Source: Pycnococcus provasolii (Eukaryota; Chlorophyta; Pseudoscourfieldiophyceae; Pseudoscourfieldiales). Taken from it: a stretch of 64,000 nt of DNA. A model generated the notes under the pieces. The model saw only the letters and a program-made list of their open reading frames with translations, was not told the DNA's origin and searched no databases. The translations under genes were made by a program, and so were the position numbers. Below, piece after piece: positions 33,601 through 43,921 of this stretch (its first letter is position 1; each line of letters begins with the position of its first letter). Location: positions 124,001 to 188,000 of the forward strand of contig CP150570.1 in NCBI GenBank assembly GCA_049487715.1, read 5' to 3'.

Positions 33601-34675
33601 ATCGTCCGTCACGGAACGTGCAGATTGATCCACCACCTGCGGCAACGGTGTGAATGCGGAGCATTGGGCACCGCACGCGAACGCCGGCGACTGCCGTGTC
33701 GTAGGCGCGCTCGTAGCCCTCGCCGTCCAAGTCGACATGGCTCACGTCAGTCGACGTGCCGCCCATGTCAAAGAGCACGAGTTTCCGGAACCCGCCGTAC
33801 ATGCTTGCAGTGGTAGCGGCTGCAACCACTCCGCCAGCTGGGCCTGATAGGATTGCGTCTTTGCCACGGAAGCGGTTCGCCGCTGCGAGTGTTCCGGAAC
33901 TCATCATGAAGGACAGCGGGACGTCTGCGCCGAGGTTTGACTGCACGCCGTCAATGTATCGTCTCAGCGTGGGACTAAGGTAGGCGTCCACGACAGCCGT
34001 GTCGCCACGCCCGACGAATTTGACAAGGGGCGATACCTCGTGACTTGCGCTGACGTGCTCGAATCCAGCCTCGCGGCAGAGCGCGGCAATCGCAGACTCG
34101 TGCGAGGGATATCGATACGAGTGCATGAGAACGACTGCGACTGACCGAACGTCCGGGTGAGCTTCACGGAATGCTGTTAACGCATCGGCGGTTCGCTTCT
34201 CGTCAAGCGGCACGGCGGTGTCCCCGTCGTGCGTGGTTCGCGCGTCCACCTCGAGGACGTGCGAGAAGAGCGACGACGGCTTCTGGATATTCAGGTCGAA
34301 CAAGCGCGGTCGCGCCTGCGTCGCAATTTTGAGCGCATCTTTGAATCCCACATTTGTGACTAAAAGCACGCGCGCACCTTTACGTTCCAGGAGTGCATTC
34401 GTCGCAACCGTGGTTCCCATGCGTACACGATCAATGAGGTGCGCAGGAATGGGTCCCACTCCATCCCAACAAGGATCCCCTGGACCATCCCAATCCTGAC
34501 ATGTTGACAAAATCGCGCGTTTAATGGCATAGCACGACGCGTCTTCGTATAAGGACCCTCGGGTACTCAAAAGCTTCTGCGCATGGAAAGAACCGGACGG
34601 GTCTTTGTAGACGACATCCGTAAACGTACCGCCACGATCGACGTAAAAACTAAAGGTACCCCCCTTGGACGACAT
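30689..34675 (-). CDS. OXP1: 5-oxoprolinase (ATP-hydrolysing)
   Basis: This 1328-aa enzyme of the glutathione (gamma-glutamyl) cycle converts 5-oxoproline to glutamate using ATP, in the cytosol. The HyuA-like half starts [15 protein letters not shown] and includes [26 protein letters not shown] and [17 protein letters not shown]. The HyuB-like half includes [35 protein letters not shown] and [19 protein letters not shown]. Length and order match the fused eukaryotic enzyme. ATG at 34675 is the first in frame. Telomere-like repeats lie about 170 nt upstream. Confidence 0.95.
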   Translation of the reverse strand: MSSKGGTFSFYVDRGGTFTDVVYKDPSGSFHAQKLLSTRGSLYEDASCYAIKRAILSTCQDWDGPGDPCWDGVGPIPAHLIDRVRMGTTVATNALLERKGARVLLVTNVGFKDALKIATQARPRLFDLNIQKPSSLFSHVLEVDARTTHDGDTAVPLDEKRTADALTAFREAHPDVRSVAVVLMHSYRYPSHESAIAALCREAGFEHVSASHEVSPLVKFVGRGDTAVVDAYLSPTLRRYIDGVQSNLGADVPLSFMMSSGTLAAANRFRGKDAILSGPAGGVVAAATTASMYGGFRKLVLFDMGGTSTDVSHVDLDGEGYERAYDTAVAGVRVRCPMLRIHTVAAGGGSICTFRDGRCRVGPDSAGSSPGPACYRNDGPLTVTDCNAFLGRLQPECFPRVFGPMHDAALDAEASENAIRVVASKAGMEPVTCAEGFLRIAVDNMANAVKKISVARGYDVTKGYALTSFGGAGGQHACLVADALGIEAVYLHKWSGVLSAYGMGLAEIGCTREQTLDLLFERSSDSANNSETLTKLASVLDSLVVAAEEEVRIQVSESEANVLGSTKLTAKRSVTIRYDGTDVAYPVPFIEGADGGRTMVDRFEEEYQMRFGFVLPGKRVVFDTAVAECTASNADVDSAATSSTAVAEHMSEQERAARISQARVGVFRVYFPGLGWVDDTPFIRWDVLGRGQKPQGMRFDALSSGSNTQPVDATAFGGIAGPCVLVDDHGTIVVEIGWAAFADSEGVTLQRIAPRGSLHASDAGGLSMKSPPNPIYVEVFNNLFMNIAEQMGYALQNASHSVNMKERLDFSCAIFDKDGNLVANAPHMPVHLGSMGASVRKVMQSNLDMAAGDVYVLNDPYNGGTHLPDVTVVTPVFSDESWGKSSDEAPSVIFYVGSRGHHADIGGITPASMPSNSKHIDEEGVLINNFKLVSGGMFDEDGLRRILTTARYPARDPDANVADIRAQVAANAKGIRELKKMCVQYSLPIVQKYMGHVQDNAELAVRAALSKLRSGSFCYELDSGKAVCVRVDVDAARKSCVVDFSGTSSEDDGNFNAPLAVTRAATLYVFRTLVADEIPMNEGCMLPIELLVPDACMLNPTYPRAVVAGNVEVSQVVTDTLYGAMGIMGASQGTMNNVTFGSAVSGRQYYETVAGGTGAGPTWPGADGVQSHMTNSRLTDPEVLELRFPVSIERFSFRDRGPPGPCDGRGKFDGGVGVERVYKFHAPMKLILLANRRRVPPYGMAGGHCGAAGEQYILRGNGTRDEFGACDETDVSPGDVFYLATPCGGGYGEPSSSGTPQRGEGAVEETTTFSRMASDFDPERHADD

Positions 34676-34825
34676 CGTAAAATGCAATGCGAGAAGAGAA
34701 ATGAAATGGGAACCAGGAATTTATCCACAAAAGAACGAAGAGAAACGGAAAAAGGGCCCTTCACTTTTGGCGAGGTCGCCAAACCCCTAACTGAACTCAC
34801 GGAACCTTCGAACAGCATAGTCTAG

Positions 34826-34930
34826 ACTAACAGAAACCCTAATCAGAGACCCTAACGGTAACCCTAGTAGAAACCCTGACGGTAACCCTAGCAGAAACCC
34901 TAGTCAGAAACCCTGGTCAGAACCTTACTC
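34826..34930. repeat. Degenerate telomere-like repeats upstream of 5-oxoprolinase
   Basis: Repeated AACCCTAG/AAACCCT units (for example GTAACCCTAGTAGAAACCCTG) lie between the 5-oxoprolinase start and the minisatellite. The unit is imperfect compared with CCCTAA. Confidence 0.7.
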
Positions 34931-34959
34931 AGTTGTCGGGACCTTGTCCCCCTTGTGTA

Positions 34960-35455
34960 GGTCTTAGGTGTCCCCCCCCCCCCTTTGTAGGTCTTAGGAG
35001 GGTCTTAGGTGTCCCCCCCCCCCCTTGTATGTATACGCGCGTGCGCGCCAACTGCGCCTGCGCCTCTCGTCCGTGTCCTTGGGATCGTCCGCTGCTGCTG
35101 CTGCTGTTGTCCGTGTCCTCTTGGGATCGTGGTCCGCTTCCTCGCTCCGCTCGTTGTCCGTGTCCCCTTGGGATCGTGGTCCGTGACTCGTCCTCCTCCT
35201 GTCGTTGTCCGTGTCCCCTTGGGATCGTGGTCCGCTGTTGCCGCCTTCCGTCGTTGTCCGTGTCCCCTTGGGATCGTGGTCCGCTGACTGCTGTGCTGCT
35301 GCTGTCGTTGTCCGTGTCCCCTTGGGATCGTGGTCCGCTGACTGCTGTGCTGCTGCTGTCGTTGTCCGTGTCCCCTTGGGATCGTGGTCCGCTGATTGCT
35401 GTGCTGCTGCTGTCGTTGTCCGTGTCCCCTTGGGATCGTGGTCCGCTGACTGCTG
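34960..35455. repeat. Minisatellite with GTCCGTGTCCCCTTGGGATC core
   Basis: A core of about 31 nt (GTTGTCCGTGTCCCCTTGGG followed by ATCGTGGTCCGC) recurs seven or so times from about 35105. The last three units are regular at 54 nt, adding CTGACTGCTGTGCTGCTGCTGTC-type spacer. Because 54 is a multiple of three, all frames stay open; one minus-strand frame (34994-35587, 197 aa) begins with an ATG but shows no family features. Just upstream, two C-rich runs flank GTAGGTCTTAGG repeats (34960-35035). Confidence 0.85.
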
Positions 35456-36600
35456 AAAGGCGCCACGGAAGAACCAAGAAGAAACTAAAGAAGAAAAGAA
35501 GAATAACAAAGGAAAAAGAAGTGTCGGGGAGGGTGTCAAAGGGGGCGAGCCACCGCGCCCACCGGATACTCCCCGAGGAATAGGCATATGAAGGGGAAGA
35601 GAACCTGAGCCTTCATTGCCTTATCACTTTGGGCATCAAACGCGTCAAGGAAGAGTACCTTGGCGTTATCACTTGCCAAGTATCTTCAGGTCCCCATTGA
35701 AACCATAAACATAAACCATAAACCCCTAACTGGCGGTATTATTCCCGTCACTCCCCCTTGGCGTTCGTAGTTGTAGACATGCGCGCGCCACCATCAAGCA
35801 TACCGCCATTCAGCAAAATTTCTCTCCATAGCATGAAGTCATGCTTCCCAAGTTGTTTGGTGAGAGCGTCTTGAGGCTTCGTTGAGTAAAGTAGTTGGGC
35901 AATTGCACGCGGCGAGGATGGCCGTAGTGATGTGGCATCCAGCTAGTGTGAAAGACGAGGGTGCGCGATTCACTGGCCAAGTAATCGTCGAGAGTGGAGG
36001 TCACGTGGTGAAGGTCGAGGTCGGTTGGATGAGTGGCCGCGAGGTCGTGAAGGGCAAGATCGGCTGCAAGTGCGGCCGCGTGATCCTCATCATGTTGTCC
36101 ATCGTTGTCGGACTGTGCAAGGCCTTCATCGACCGGGTGGCCGTCATCCGTACTCCCGTGAGGGGGCGCATTGACGTTCTCTTCGTCATCGCTGGAGGAG
36201 GCCACGTCGGCGGGAAGCGTGACGTAGGCGCGTAGAAACTCGCCCGGCGCGTTCAGCTCTGCGATGTGCGGCGGTGTCTTCTTTCGCCCCTCGGCCCCTC
36301 CCTCTCAATCGCAGGGCGTAGCCTGCAACGGGCACCCTTGTATCGAAAAACAAGAAGGAAGAACAACGCGCCGAAGGCGCGCATATTACGAAGTAACAGA
36401 GGGGCCCACCCAATAGGGCGGGCCCCACGTCTCGACGAGCCCGGTAATATCTCTATATTGTTCCCCGTCCACAGGGGTATCCCCAACCAACCATTTTAGC
36501 CCTTTCCCAGTTCCTGACTGCTTTTCTTTTCTGCGAGGGTTTTCTTCGTTCCCTCCATTCTTCCTCGCTCGCTCATTATTATTTTTCTCCGGCGACGACC
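35456..36600. other. Intergenic region before THOC5, no supported gene
   Basis: Two overlapping opposite reading frames around 35810-36235 lack an ATG and any recognisable motif. A purine-rich stretch follows the minisatellite. The last 100 bases are pyrimidine-rich with CTCATTATTATT before the THOC5 ATG. Confidence 0.4.
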
Positions 36601-37312
36601 ATGTCGGCGGCGTCCCCTTCCCAATCCAGTGGCGGCTCCAGGCTCCCACATCCGCGCGTTACAGTCCTTAGTCTCCTCCATCTCTTCCTTAGAATCTTTG
36701 TTAGGATCACAACACGAGGGTGTTCCCATCACTCGTCTTCGTTCATTAGTTTCATCGGGTGCCCTCTCTTTGAGTGGTTTAAAATCACACATTCGTCACT
36801 CACACGATACGTTTGAATCTGCGTCTTTATTACTAGCGGCGCAAAGAAGATATGTGAACGATGCGCAACTTGACCTGGATAATAAACTGTTTGAAAAAGG
36901 ACACTTCGCAAGGGCAGTCACAACCACACTCGACTTTCACAGTGCGGTCAGTGACGCGGATGTTGGACTGCTGGATGAAGAGGCGTTCCTTGCCACTGAA
37001 AAGGGAGCTGCTGCCAAGAAAGCGGCGGAGGAGGCGGCGCGATCGGCGCACGGCGAGGAAGCAGAGGAGGCGAGGAGGCACGTGATCGGGCTGGCACGCC
37101 ACGAGTTTGAGCTCGCCGCAAGGAAGGACCTAGTGCAGCAGAGACTGACGATGCAGCAGGAGAAACTCAAACTTACAGCACAAATAGCCTCGGAGAAAAG
37201 CTACCACTCAACGATGGACGAGTCGCTGCGTGCGATACACAGCGCGTCTGTTCCACTTCAGGATACGCTCGCGGCAAACGGGGGAACCACGGTCAAGCAG
37301 AGCAAGGACGCC

Positions 37313-37347
<35 letters not shown>

Positions 37348-39328
37348 AGCCATGGCTGGCGTTCTCAGCACGTCGGCGAAAAGGCAGAGAAACAGCGCCG
37401 TTACCAGCCTGCCCCTTCCGCTGTACGTAGCGTACAGCCAGCTCGTCGCGTTGAAGGAGGCGATCGGCATGCCATCCTTATCTGCGATTGACATCAAGGG
37501 CGACGCTGATGCCGCGGTTGCCTATGCTCGTGATGCGCTCGCGCGCGCGGGCAATGGCGATGGGGCGGTTGGTGCGACGGCACCGGCGGTGGACGATGAG
37601 CCTGAGGATGAGGAGGCAGGTACGACGCGTCGACCTGCCAAACGTGCCAAGAGCGCATCGGCCGCCGCGGCGGGCGGAACGTCGCTATCCGATCAGGATG
37701 CAGGTTTGGATAGCATGCATCCTCTGCGCGTGTGCTTCACGCTGTCCACGGGACCCTCGGCATCGCTGGAAATTTCCCTTGCGTGGTGTGAGCAACACGG
37801 CGTGGCGTATGCAGGAATCGAGGGAAATCCCCCCAACGGTGCACGCCTGCTGCACGCCGTCTTTCCTGGAGACGTCGGCGCGGCATATCCGCTGTCGTCA
37901 CGTGCCACGGCGTTGCCCGGCCTTCCTCCGCCGGGCGAGTCGCGCATCGGAAAGTCTGGCTATCGTCCATACCATTGGGCGCAGCATTTGTGCAGCCTCG
38001 ATGTTCTGCCGAATTTGCCAGTGACAATAGGAGCTGACTCACCCGCAGCTTGGGATGAGGCGGCGGCTACTGCCAGGCGCCAGCGCAGGGCTGAGACTAT
38101 CGTTGCAGCGCTCACAGAGCGTGTCTCGGCCGAGGGAACGCTGAAGTGAGTACGTCCCCGTTCCCCCACGCATTCTGCATGATTGCTTTGATGAGCACGC
38201 ACCCATTCCATGTCTTGTGCAATAATTCCCCCAACTTTGATTTACCCTCATTCCATGGCTCACACATGCCACCATGCACAATTTCCTTTCTTTCCATTTC
38301 ACTGCAGATCCATTCTTGCCGCTCTTGCAGGAGGCACGGTACCGCCAGCTGCCGGCGACGAGACTTTACCCGATCCACGCTCACAGCTGCGTGACTTTCG
38401 CGAGGTGGCTGGCGTGGATGAAGAAGGTGGCGAAGACGACGCAGACGAGGACGACGAGGAGATGGAGGAGGGAGAGGAGGAGGAGGGAGAGCTGCTGGAG
38501 GATGGTGAGGCACCCGAACCCACTCCTTCAGCAGATGGCGAGGCGTCCGCGGCGGCAGCTGCGGCGACTAAAGCAGCAGCGCCGGCTACCGCACGCGTGG
38601 GTGGCGAAGACGGCGAGGATGGCGAAATTGACGAAGACGACGGCGACGAGGAGATGGAGGGGGGCGAGGAGGAGGAGGGAGAGCTGCTGGAGGATGGTGA
38701 GGCACCCGAACCCACTCCCGCGGCAGAAGGCGGGGCGTCCGTGGCGGCAGCGGCAGCTGCGGCGGCTAAGGCAGCTGCGGCAACTACACGAGTGACAACG
38801 CGATGTTTTCGTGCCCGTGTCGTGCCGCCACCACAGGGCCTCGCTGCTCTCCCGGAGTTGTCAATTTCACTCTCAATTCCCGCGGAGTATCCGGCGATGC
38901 CACCTACTCTAAAGCTGATTCTTACGCCACCAGCACAGTCCATATCTGGATCATCTACCATGATGAGCCAGGCGCTGCTGGCATCCTTTCGTGATGACGT
39001 GCGGCAGATGGCACTCGAGGCGAATGTGCAGTGCGTTCGAGACTGCACTTCCGATATCGACGTGAATGCGGTGGCGCAAGCAAAAGCTGAGGCTGCGAAG
39101 GCGGCGGAGCTGGGCTTAGAGTCGTGGCCTGCTGCCCTCGCATCGCTGCAGGCGCGCACGGCGGCATTCGCGCCGCCGAAGGACCTGCTAGCTCGGCAGC
39201 TGGCTCACGTGCTCCGCTGCTTTGACGTGCTGTCCGAGGATGTTGCACGACGGGCTGGTGGTGGCCGTGGCCTGCGACGTCGTGGGCGCGAACGAAGATT
39301 AGGATTCCTCGACGGTGAGCACCGTTGA
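36601..39328 (+). CDS. THOC5: THO complex subunit 5 (THOC5), three exons
   Basis: The model is exons 36601-36628, 36693-38145 and 38308-39328, 833 aa. The first intron (64 nt, GTGGCG...CCTTAG) is inferred because the only upstream ATG lies in another frame; the second has a clear GTGAGT donor and CTGCAG acceptor. The THOC5 coiled coil spans RYVNDAQLDLDNKLFEKGHF through ARHEFELAARKDLVQQRLTMQQEKLKL. THO couples transcription to mRNA export in the nucleus. The C-terminal part has an internally duplicated acidic block (EEMEEGEEEEGELLEDGEAP... twice) followed by a conserved-looking SISLSIPAEYPAMPPTLKLIL. The extreme C-terminus (GGGRGLRRRGRERR) looks unlike the family, so the true end may differ. 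Confidence 0.8.
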
Positions 39329-39380
39329 TGGAATCCCCCTTTGATCGATTTATTGATTGATTGATTGATGTGAAGTAAAA

Positions 39381-39485
<105 letters not shown>

Positions 39486-39669
39486 CTTTACCGTAGGTAA
39501 CCTTAGATTTGTACGAAGAAAAACAACATCGATTCGATCCAATTCCTAGTACTATCGTAGGAAAGTAACAGTGTTCAAACAAAAAAGAAGAAGAAAAAGA
39601 GAGGAAGAGTGAGACGCACTTGAAAAAAGGCAACTCTCCTAAGACTGACTGCACGTGTTCGCGCACGTC

Positions 39670-41927
39670 TTAGGCGGTGCGTCCGCTCTCCGCGTTCGTG
39701 CGCCAGCTCCACATGCGTTGTCGTGGCGTCTTTGACGGCAAGGGCATGCTCGGGTCGTGCTCCTCAGCCGCAAACGCGCATAGATCCGCCGGAGTCGCCT
39801 TCGTTCGCTTCCCTGCGCCAACTGCGCGTCGGAGAGGCTCCACGCCCGTCAGCGTGTTGTGCACGATGGCGAGCGCGTCGTCAGTCGCGTTGGACACAGC
39901 ACGAACTGCGCCGTTGACGAGACGGAATGGCAGGGCGGCGCCACTAGCAACTCTCGCAAAAGCGGACGGCAAAGACGACTTGGGTGATAATGGCGAGGTC
40001 GTTGGTGTGAAAGGCTCGGTGACGTCGATGTCAGCCACGTCGAGAAAGCGCAAGGTGGCAGCCTCCCATGTGAGACGAGCTCGATCCTCGGGGCTCAGAG
40101 GCTGCGGCTCCTCGGCGAGCGCACGACGCACAGCCGCCGAGAAGGACGCCTCGTCGTCGAAAAGAAGCGCGTTCGGGAATGTGCTGAAGAATTCGTTCGA
40201 CGGGTGCTTCGCAACCACGACGAACTTTCCCATGGCGAGCGCCTCGGCGGTGGTCGTCGCCACGACGTCGCTCAGCGAGGGGTTGACGAGCACCTTGTAG
40301 TCGTGCAACGACTCATCGCCGTGATCACGCGCGCCGAAAAATGTCATGGGCAGACCTGCGTTCGCCGCGGCTGCAGCCACCGCGTCGAGGTCTGGGCCGC
40401 TGCCGTACACGTCGAAGGGTATGGTTGTGCCTCCGTGCGACGCCTTGTCGGTGATGAGGTTGTTCACGAGCTCGGTGTAGCCTTTGCCCCAGAGCACCTT
40501 GCCAATGAAGTAACACCCCTTAGCAAATACGGGGTTCTGATCCGCCGTCGCGTCGGCGGTGAGAGAAGAGGTGTCGTCATCGTTGGCCAAGTTTGTGGTG
40601 GCGGCGGCGGCGTTGGTGGCTGCGCTGGCGGCGGCGGCGCGTGCCTCCTCGATACGCCGCCTCACCTCGTCTCCCACGGAGAGAAACTTGGGCGAAACGC
40701 CGTGAACGAAGCACGTCGTCTCGCGCGGCAGGTCCTGCACCGCGCCAGAAAGCTTCACCACCTTGTGGCACTGCGTGCGGCACACCCACGCGTTGACGTA
40801 CCGCAGCATTGCCGCCTTTAGGGTGCCCTGCTGCTCTCGGCGCGCGTATTCGAGGTAGTTGGTGTGAACGATGCCCACGACGTGGTGGAATCGGCGCGTC
40901 CACCTCTCGCCGTGGTGGTACCAGTTCAGGTGCTCCGGTTCCTCGAGCACGGCGACGTCCGCCTCGTGCGACGGCACGACGCTCGCCAGATCGCCGACGG
41001 GCAAGATGGACCCATAATCTGGCGCGTACCGTCCAGCGTAGAACCTGAGCTTGAATTGCGGCTCAAATCCGACGCGATTTGCGACCCAGCTTCGCACGTA
41101 CGCCTCCTGCTCGTCTGGCGTCTCGAAGCGTAGTCCGTTGGGGTAGATGCGCTCCTGATCGGAGGCGGACAGCCACGGCACGAGCAGCGTCACCTTGCGC
41201 TTGGGGGAGGAGGAGGTGGCGGTGGCGGTGGCGGTGGCGGTGGCAGTGGTGGTGGTGGTGTCATCCGACGCGGTGTTGTCGTCAACCTTGTCCGGCGCGG
41301 CGAGGTACGCCGCGCGGAGCAGCGGGTTGACGGCGGTTCCCGTCATCCACGGTAGCGATGCGGTGGTGACGACCGTGATATTCCTGCCCGGCTCCTTGAT
41401 GGACTTGTGCTTCATCGCACGTCGTGCCATCCTTTCGGCGCGCAACGCCTCTCGCTTCGCCTTGAGCTCCTCCATGGGTGCGGAGAATTTGTCGAGAAGT
41501 TCCCACGCGGTGCGTTCGTCGAAAGCGGGTGGCGTCGGCGTCCAGGACGAAGTCGACGCGTCCTGCCCAGACTCGTCTCGCACGACACCGTTTTCGTTTC
41601 GTGCGCGCTCCACTTGGTCTTTGAACTTCTCCTGGAGCGACGTGAGTGTGGTTTGCGCGACGAGGAACGGCGACGCCCACGGCGCTGGCGCGGCGTCGTT
41701 GTCGCGTTTGCGCGGTCGCACCGCGACGGTCGTGACTGTCTGCTGCTGCTGCTGCTGCGATGCCGCGTTCGGGCTGTCAAGGTTGTCCAATAAGCTCGCG
41801 ACGCGCGGGTGTTTGTTTTTGAATTTGTCGACGCGCACCTCGAAGTCCTGGCGTGCAGACTGCATCGTGAGCGTGATTGTATTTTTGAATTCCGAAAAGT
41901 CCCGAAACGTGGGGAGATCTGCTGCGC

Positions 41928-41966
<39 letters not shown>

Positions 41967-42168
41967 GGCTGCCTCCTGAATTGCTGCTGCTGCTGCCACC
42001 AGTACTGTTGAGCGCGTTGGACAGGTTCCCGAGTACGTTATTCCAAGGCAAAGAAACAGGCAAGTTTTGTTCCCCACTACTACTGAACTTCTTCATGAAA
42101 GGTAACGAGAGCGGAACCGGGGAAGACGAAGGTGACGAGGAGTCATCGTTGTTGTTGAGGATTCCCAT
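39670..42168 (-). CDS. DGD1: Digalactosyldiacylglycerol synthase
   Basis: This 832-aa protein transfers galactose from UDP-galactose to MGDG, making DGDG, a main thylakoid lipid; the enzyme sits in the plastid outer envelope. The catalytic GT-B region starts near KVTLLVPWLSASDQERIYP and includes PILPVGDLAS, EEPEHLNWYHHGERW, VVGIVHTNYLEYARRE, FIGKVLWGKGYTELV, FDVYGSGPDLDAV and the sugar-nucleotide site NPSLSDVVATTTAEALAMGKFVVVAKHPSNEFF. Length equals plant DGD1. The N-terminal 330 residues are low complexity with a run of 12 Asn from a (GTT)n microsatellite near 41935-41970. No intron is needed. Confidence 0.93.
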
Positions 42169-43065
42169 TTCGAAAAAAAAAAGAGAGTCTCAACAAGGAA
42201 AGATGAATCTCAACAAGAAACACAGAATGAAGTGCTGCAATGAAAGAAGAAGGATCACGAATCCGACTCGAGACTCCACGAAGTCAAAAGGCAGTGCAGT
42301 GACCCTGTGGTGAAGATGAAATGAAGCCTGTTGTGCTCGATGGGGCAGGATGGGCGTGTAGATGCCTGCTTTGTTTTGTTGCCCGGGAGGGGGGAGGGGC
42401 GAACGGACGCGAAGAGAAGGAGTGCTCGAGCTCTTCGGTTGGGAAATCTGCCCTCCCCCCTCCCCCCCCTCACTCTTCGGCCCCTTCGGTCCGCCTTCCT
42501 TTTTTGTGTCCCGAGTCCCGACCATTTTATTTGTCTCGACCGGGGGGTACCCGGGTACAGAGTTTGAGTTTGATTTGCTCCGGGGGGGCCGCGTTCCTGA
42601 AGATTCATGCTGTGCTGTGCTCGATGCGAAGAAGGATCCTCCGGAGCCTCCTTTTGGAAACATCCTTGGGAGGGAGGCTTGCTCTAATCTAATTGTACGC
42701 TTGGTGGTTCTAGGGTGGATCCCCCGGGTGTGTTTTGCCTGGTCTGGTGGCGGGCGAGTTTGGAGGATACCGGTTCGGGGCGCTTCCGATTCTCTGCATA
42801 GCATAAGGGTAGAGGTGTGGTTTCGTTTCTAGTTGGGGATCCACCTTGAAACCAGTTTTGTTGTGCTCCTCTTCCTCCCCTGTTATTGTTTTCTCCTCCC
42901 CTTTTTTCTCCTCCGCGACGACACGACGAGGGTTTTTTTGTTGCTGCGAAATTCTCATCATTCTGCCTAGCCTTGTGTGTGTGTGTGTCGCTCGCTCGCT
43001 CTCGCTCTTTTCTTTTCGAACGTATTCCTTAAGGAAATACATACCTTAGCTAAGTACCAACAATC
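42169..43065. other. Divergent intergenic region DGD1 / B12D
   Basis: No gene is supported. It has C/G-rich runs around 42375-42480 and 42450-42470, GGATCC-containing motifs near 42717 and 42838, and a TG microsatellite near 42975-42990. Confidence 0.45.
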
Positions 43066-43693
43066 ATGGGAGGTGGCAAGTTCACGTACGTCAGTCATCT
43101 CAATCACATTTTGTTTTGGTTTGGTTTGGGATTTTGGGAATTGCATGTGTTTCTTTTTTGTCTTTTGTGGTTTCAGTCACGTCTCTTCTTCTGCTTCTGC
43201 GTGTGCACGTGCGTGCGTGCGCGCAAAACACACAAACACACACACTCGGTTTTGGTTATTTTGTTTTTTGGCACGAATAATAAAAAAAAACAAAGATGTG
43301 TGTTAGTCTAACAAAACACTATCCCCCTCCCCCCCAAAAAAAAACAAAACACTCTTCAACAACAACATCAACAACAACAACTCTCCTTTTTACCCCATTC
43401 ATATTCATATTAGCTGGGTGAAGCCTGACGTGTACCCGCTCTTCGCGGCGCTCGGCGCAGGCGTCGTCGCCATGACCCTGAGACTTGGGCAGTGGAACAC
43501 CATGTCCACGGAGCCGCGGTGGAACAAGGCGGCGCGCATCGAGGGAGAACTCTGCACGGAAAAGCAAGGTCTGGCGTACCGCGAACACTTCGTCCGCAGG
43601 TTTGTGCGCGGAAAGTCGTCTGAAATCGTGCCTGGACTCAACAATGCCATGGCAGGAGAAGTGCTGAAAACTGGAAACCGACTGGAAACCTGA
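43066..43693 (+). CDS. B12D / MLRQ-type small mitochondrial protein, two exons
   Basis: The exons are 43066-43085 (20 nt, MGGGKF plus a split codon) and 43414-43693, giving 99 aa. Exon 2 reads WVKPDVYPLFAALGAGVVAM, a membrane segment, then RWNKAARIEG, YREHFVRRFVR and EIVPGLNNAM. This is the pattern of plant B12D proteins, related to the NDUFA4/MLRQ family of the respiratory chain. The intron (GTACGT...ATTAG, 328 nt) holds TG/CA repeats. Without the tiny first exon no ATG fits the WVKPDVYPLF start. Confidence 0.85.
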
Positions 43694-43921
43694 CTGGAAA
43701 CCAAAAAATAAACAAATACGTAAAAATTTAAGGTTGCTCATTCAGTAAGTGGAACTGGGTTTACTTATCACACTGTTCGTGCAATTCAACAAACAAACAC
43801 ACACTTACTATCGTAGACTGTTCCTTAGTTGTATAGTATGATAAAAAAAAGGTTGTTGTTTTGGGACACGTTTATTACAGACAGAGTTGAAGAAAAGGTT
43901 CGGTTTTTCGTTCGGTTTTTT

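Noticed and set aside
34994-35587. A 197-aa minus-strand frame in the minisatellite
   Set aside because: The frame is open because the repeat unit is a multiple of three; equally long frames exist on the other strand and no family features are present.
35810-36235. Overlapping frames of about 120-130 aa on both strands
   Set aside because: Neither begins with ATG and neither shows a motif or clear codon bias; kept as possible old coding debris only.
42190-42804. A 204-aa minus-strand frame upstream of DGD1
   Set aside because: Low-complexity Pro/Arg/Ser composition in C-rich promoter DNA, with no recognisable domain.
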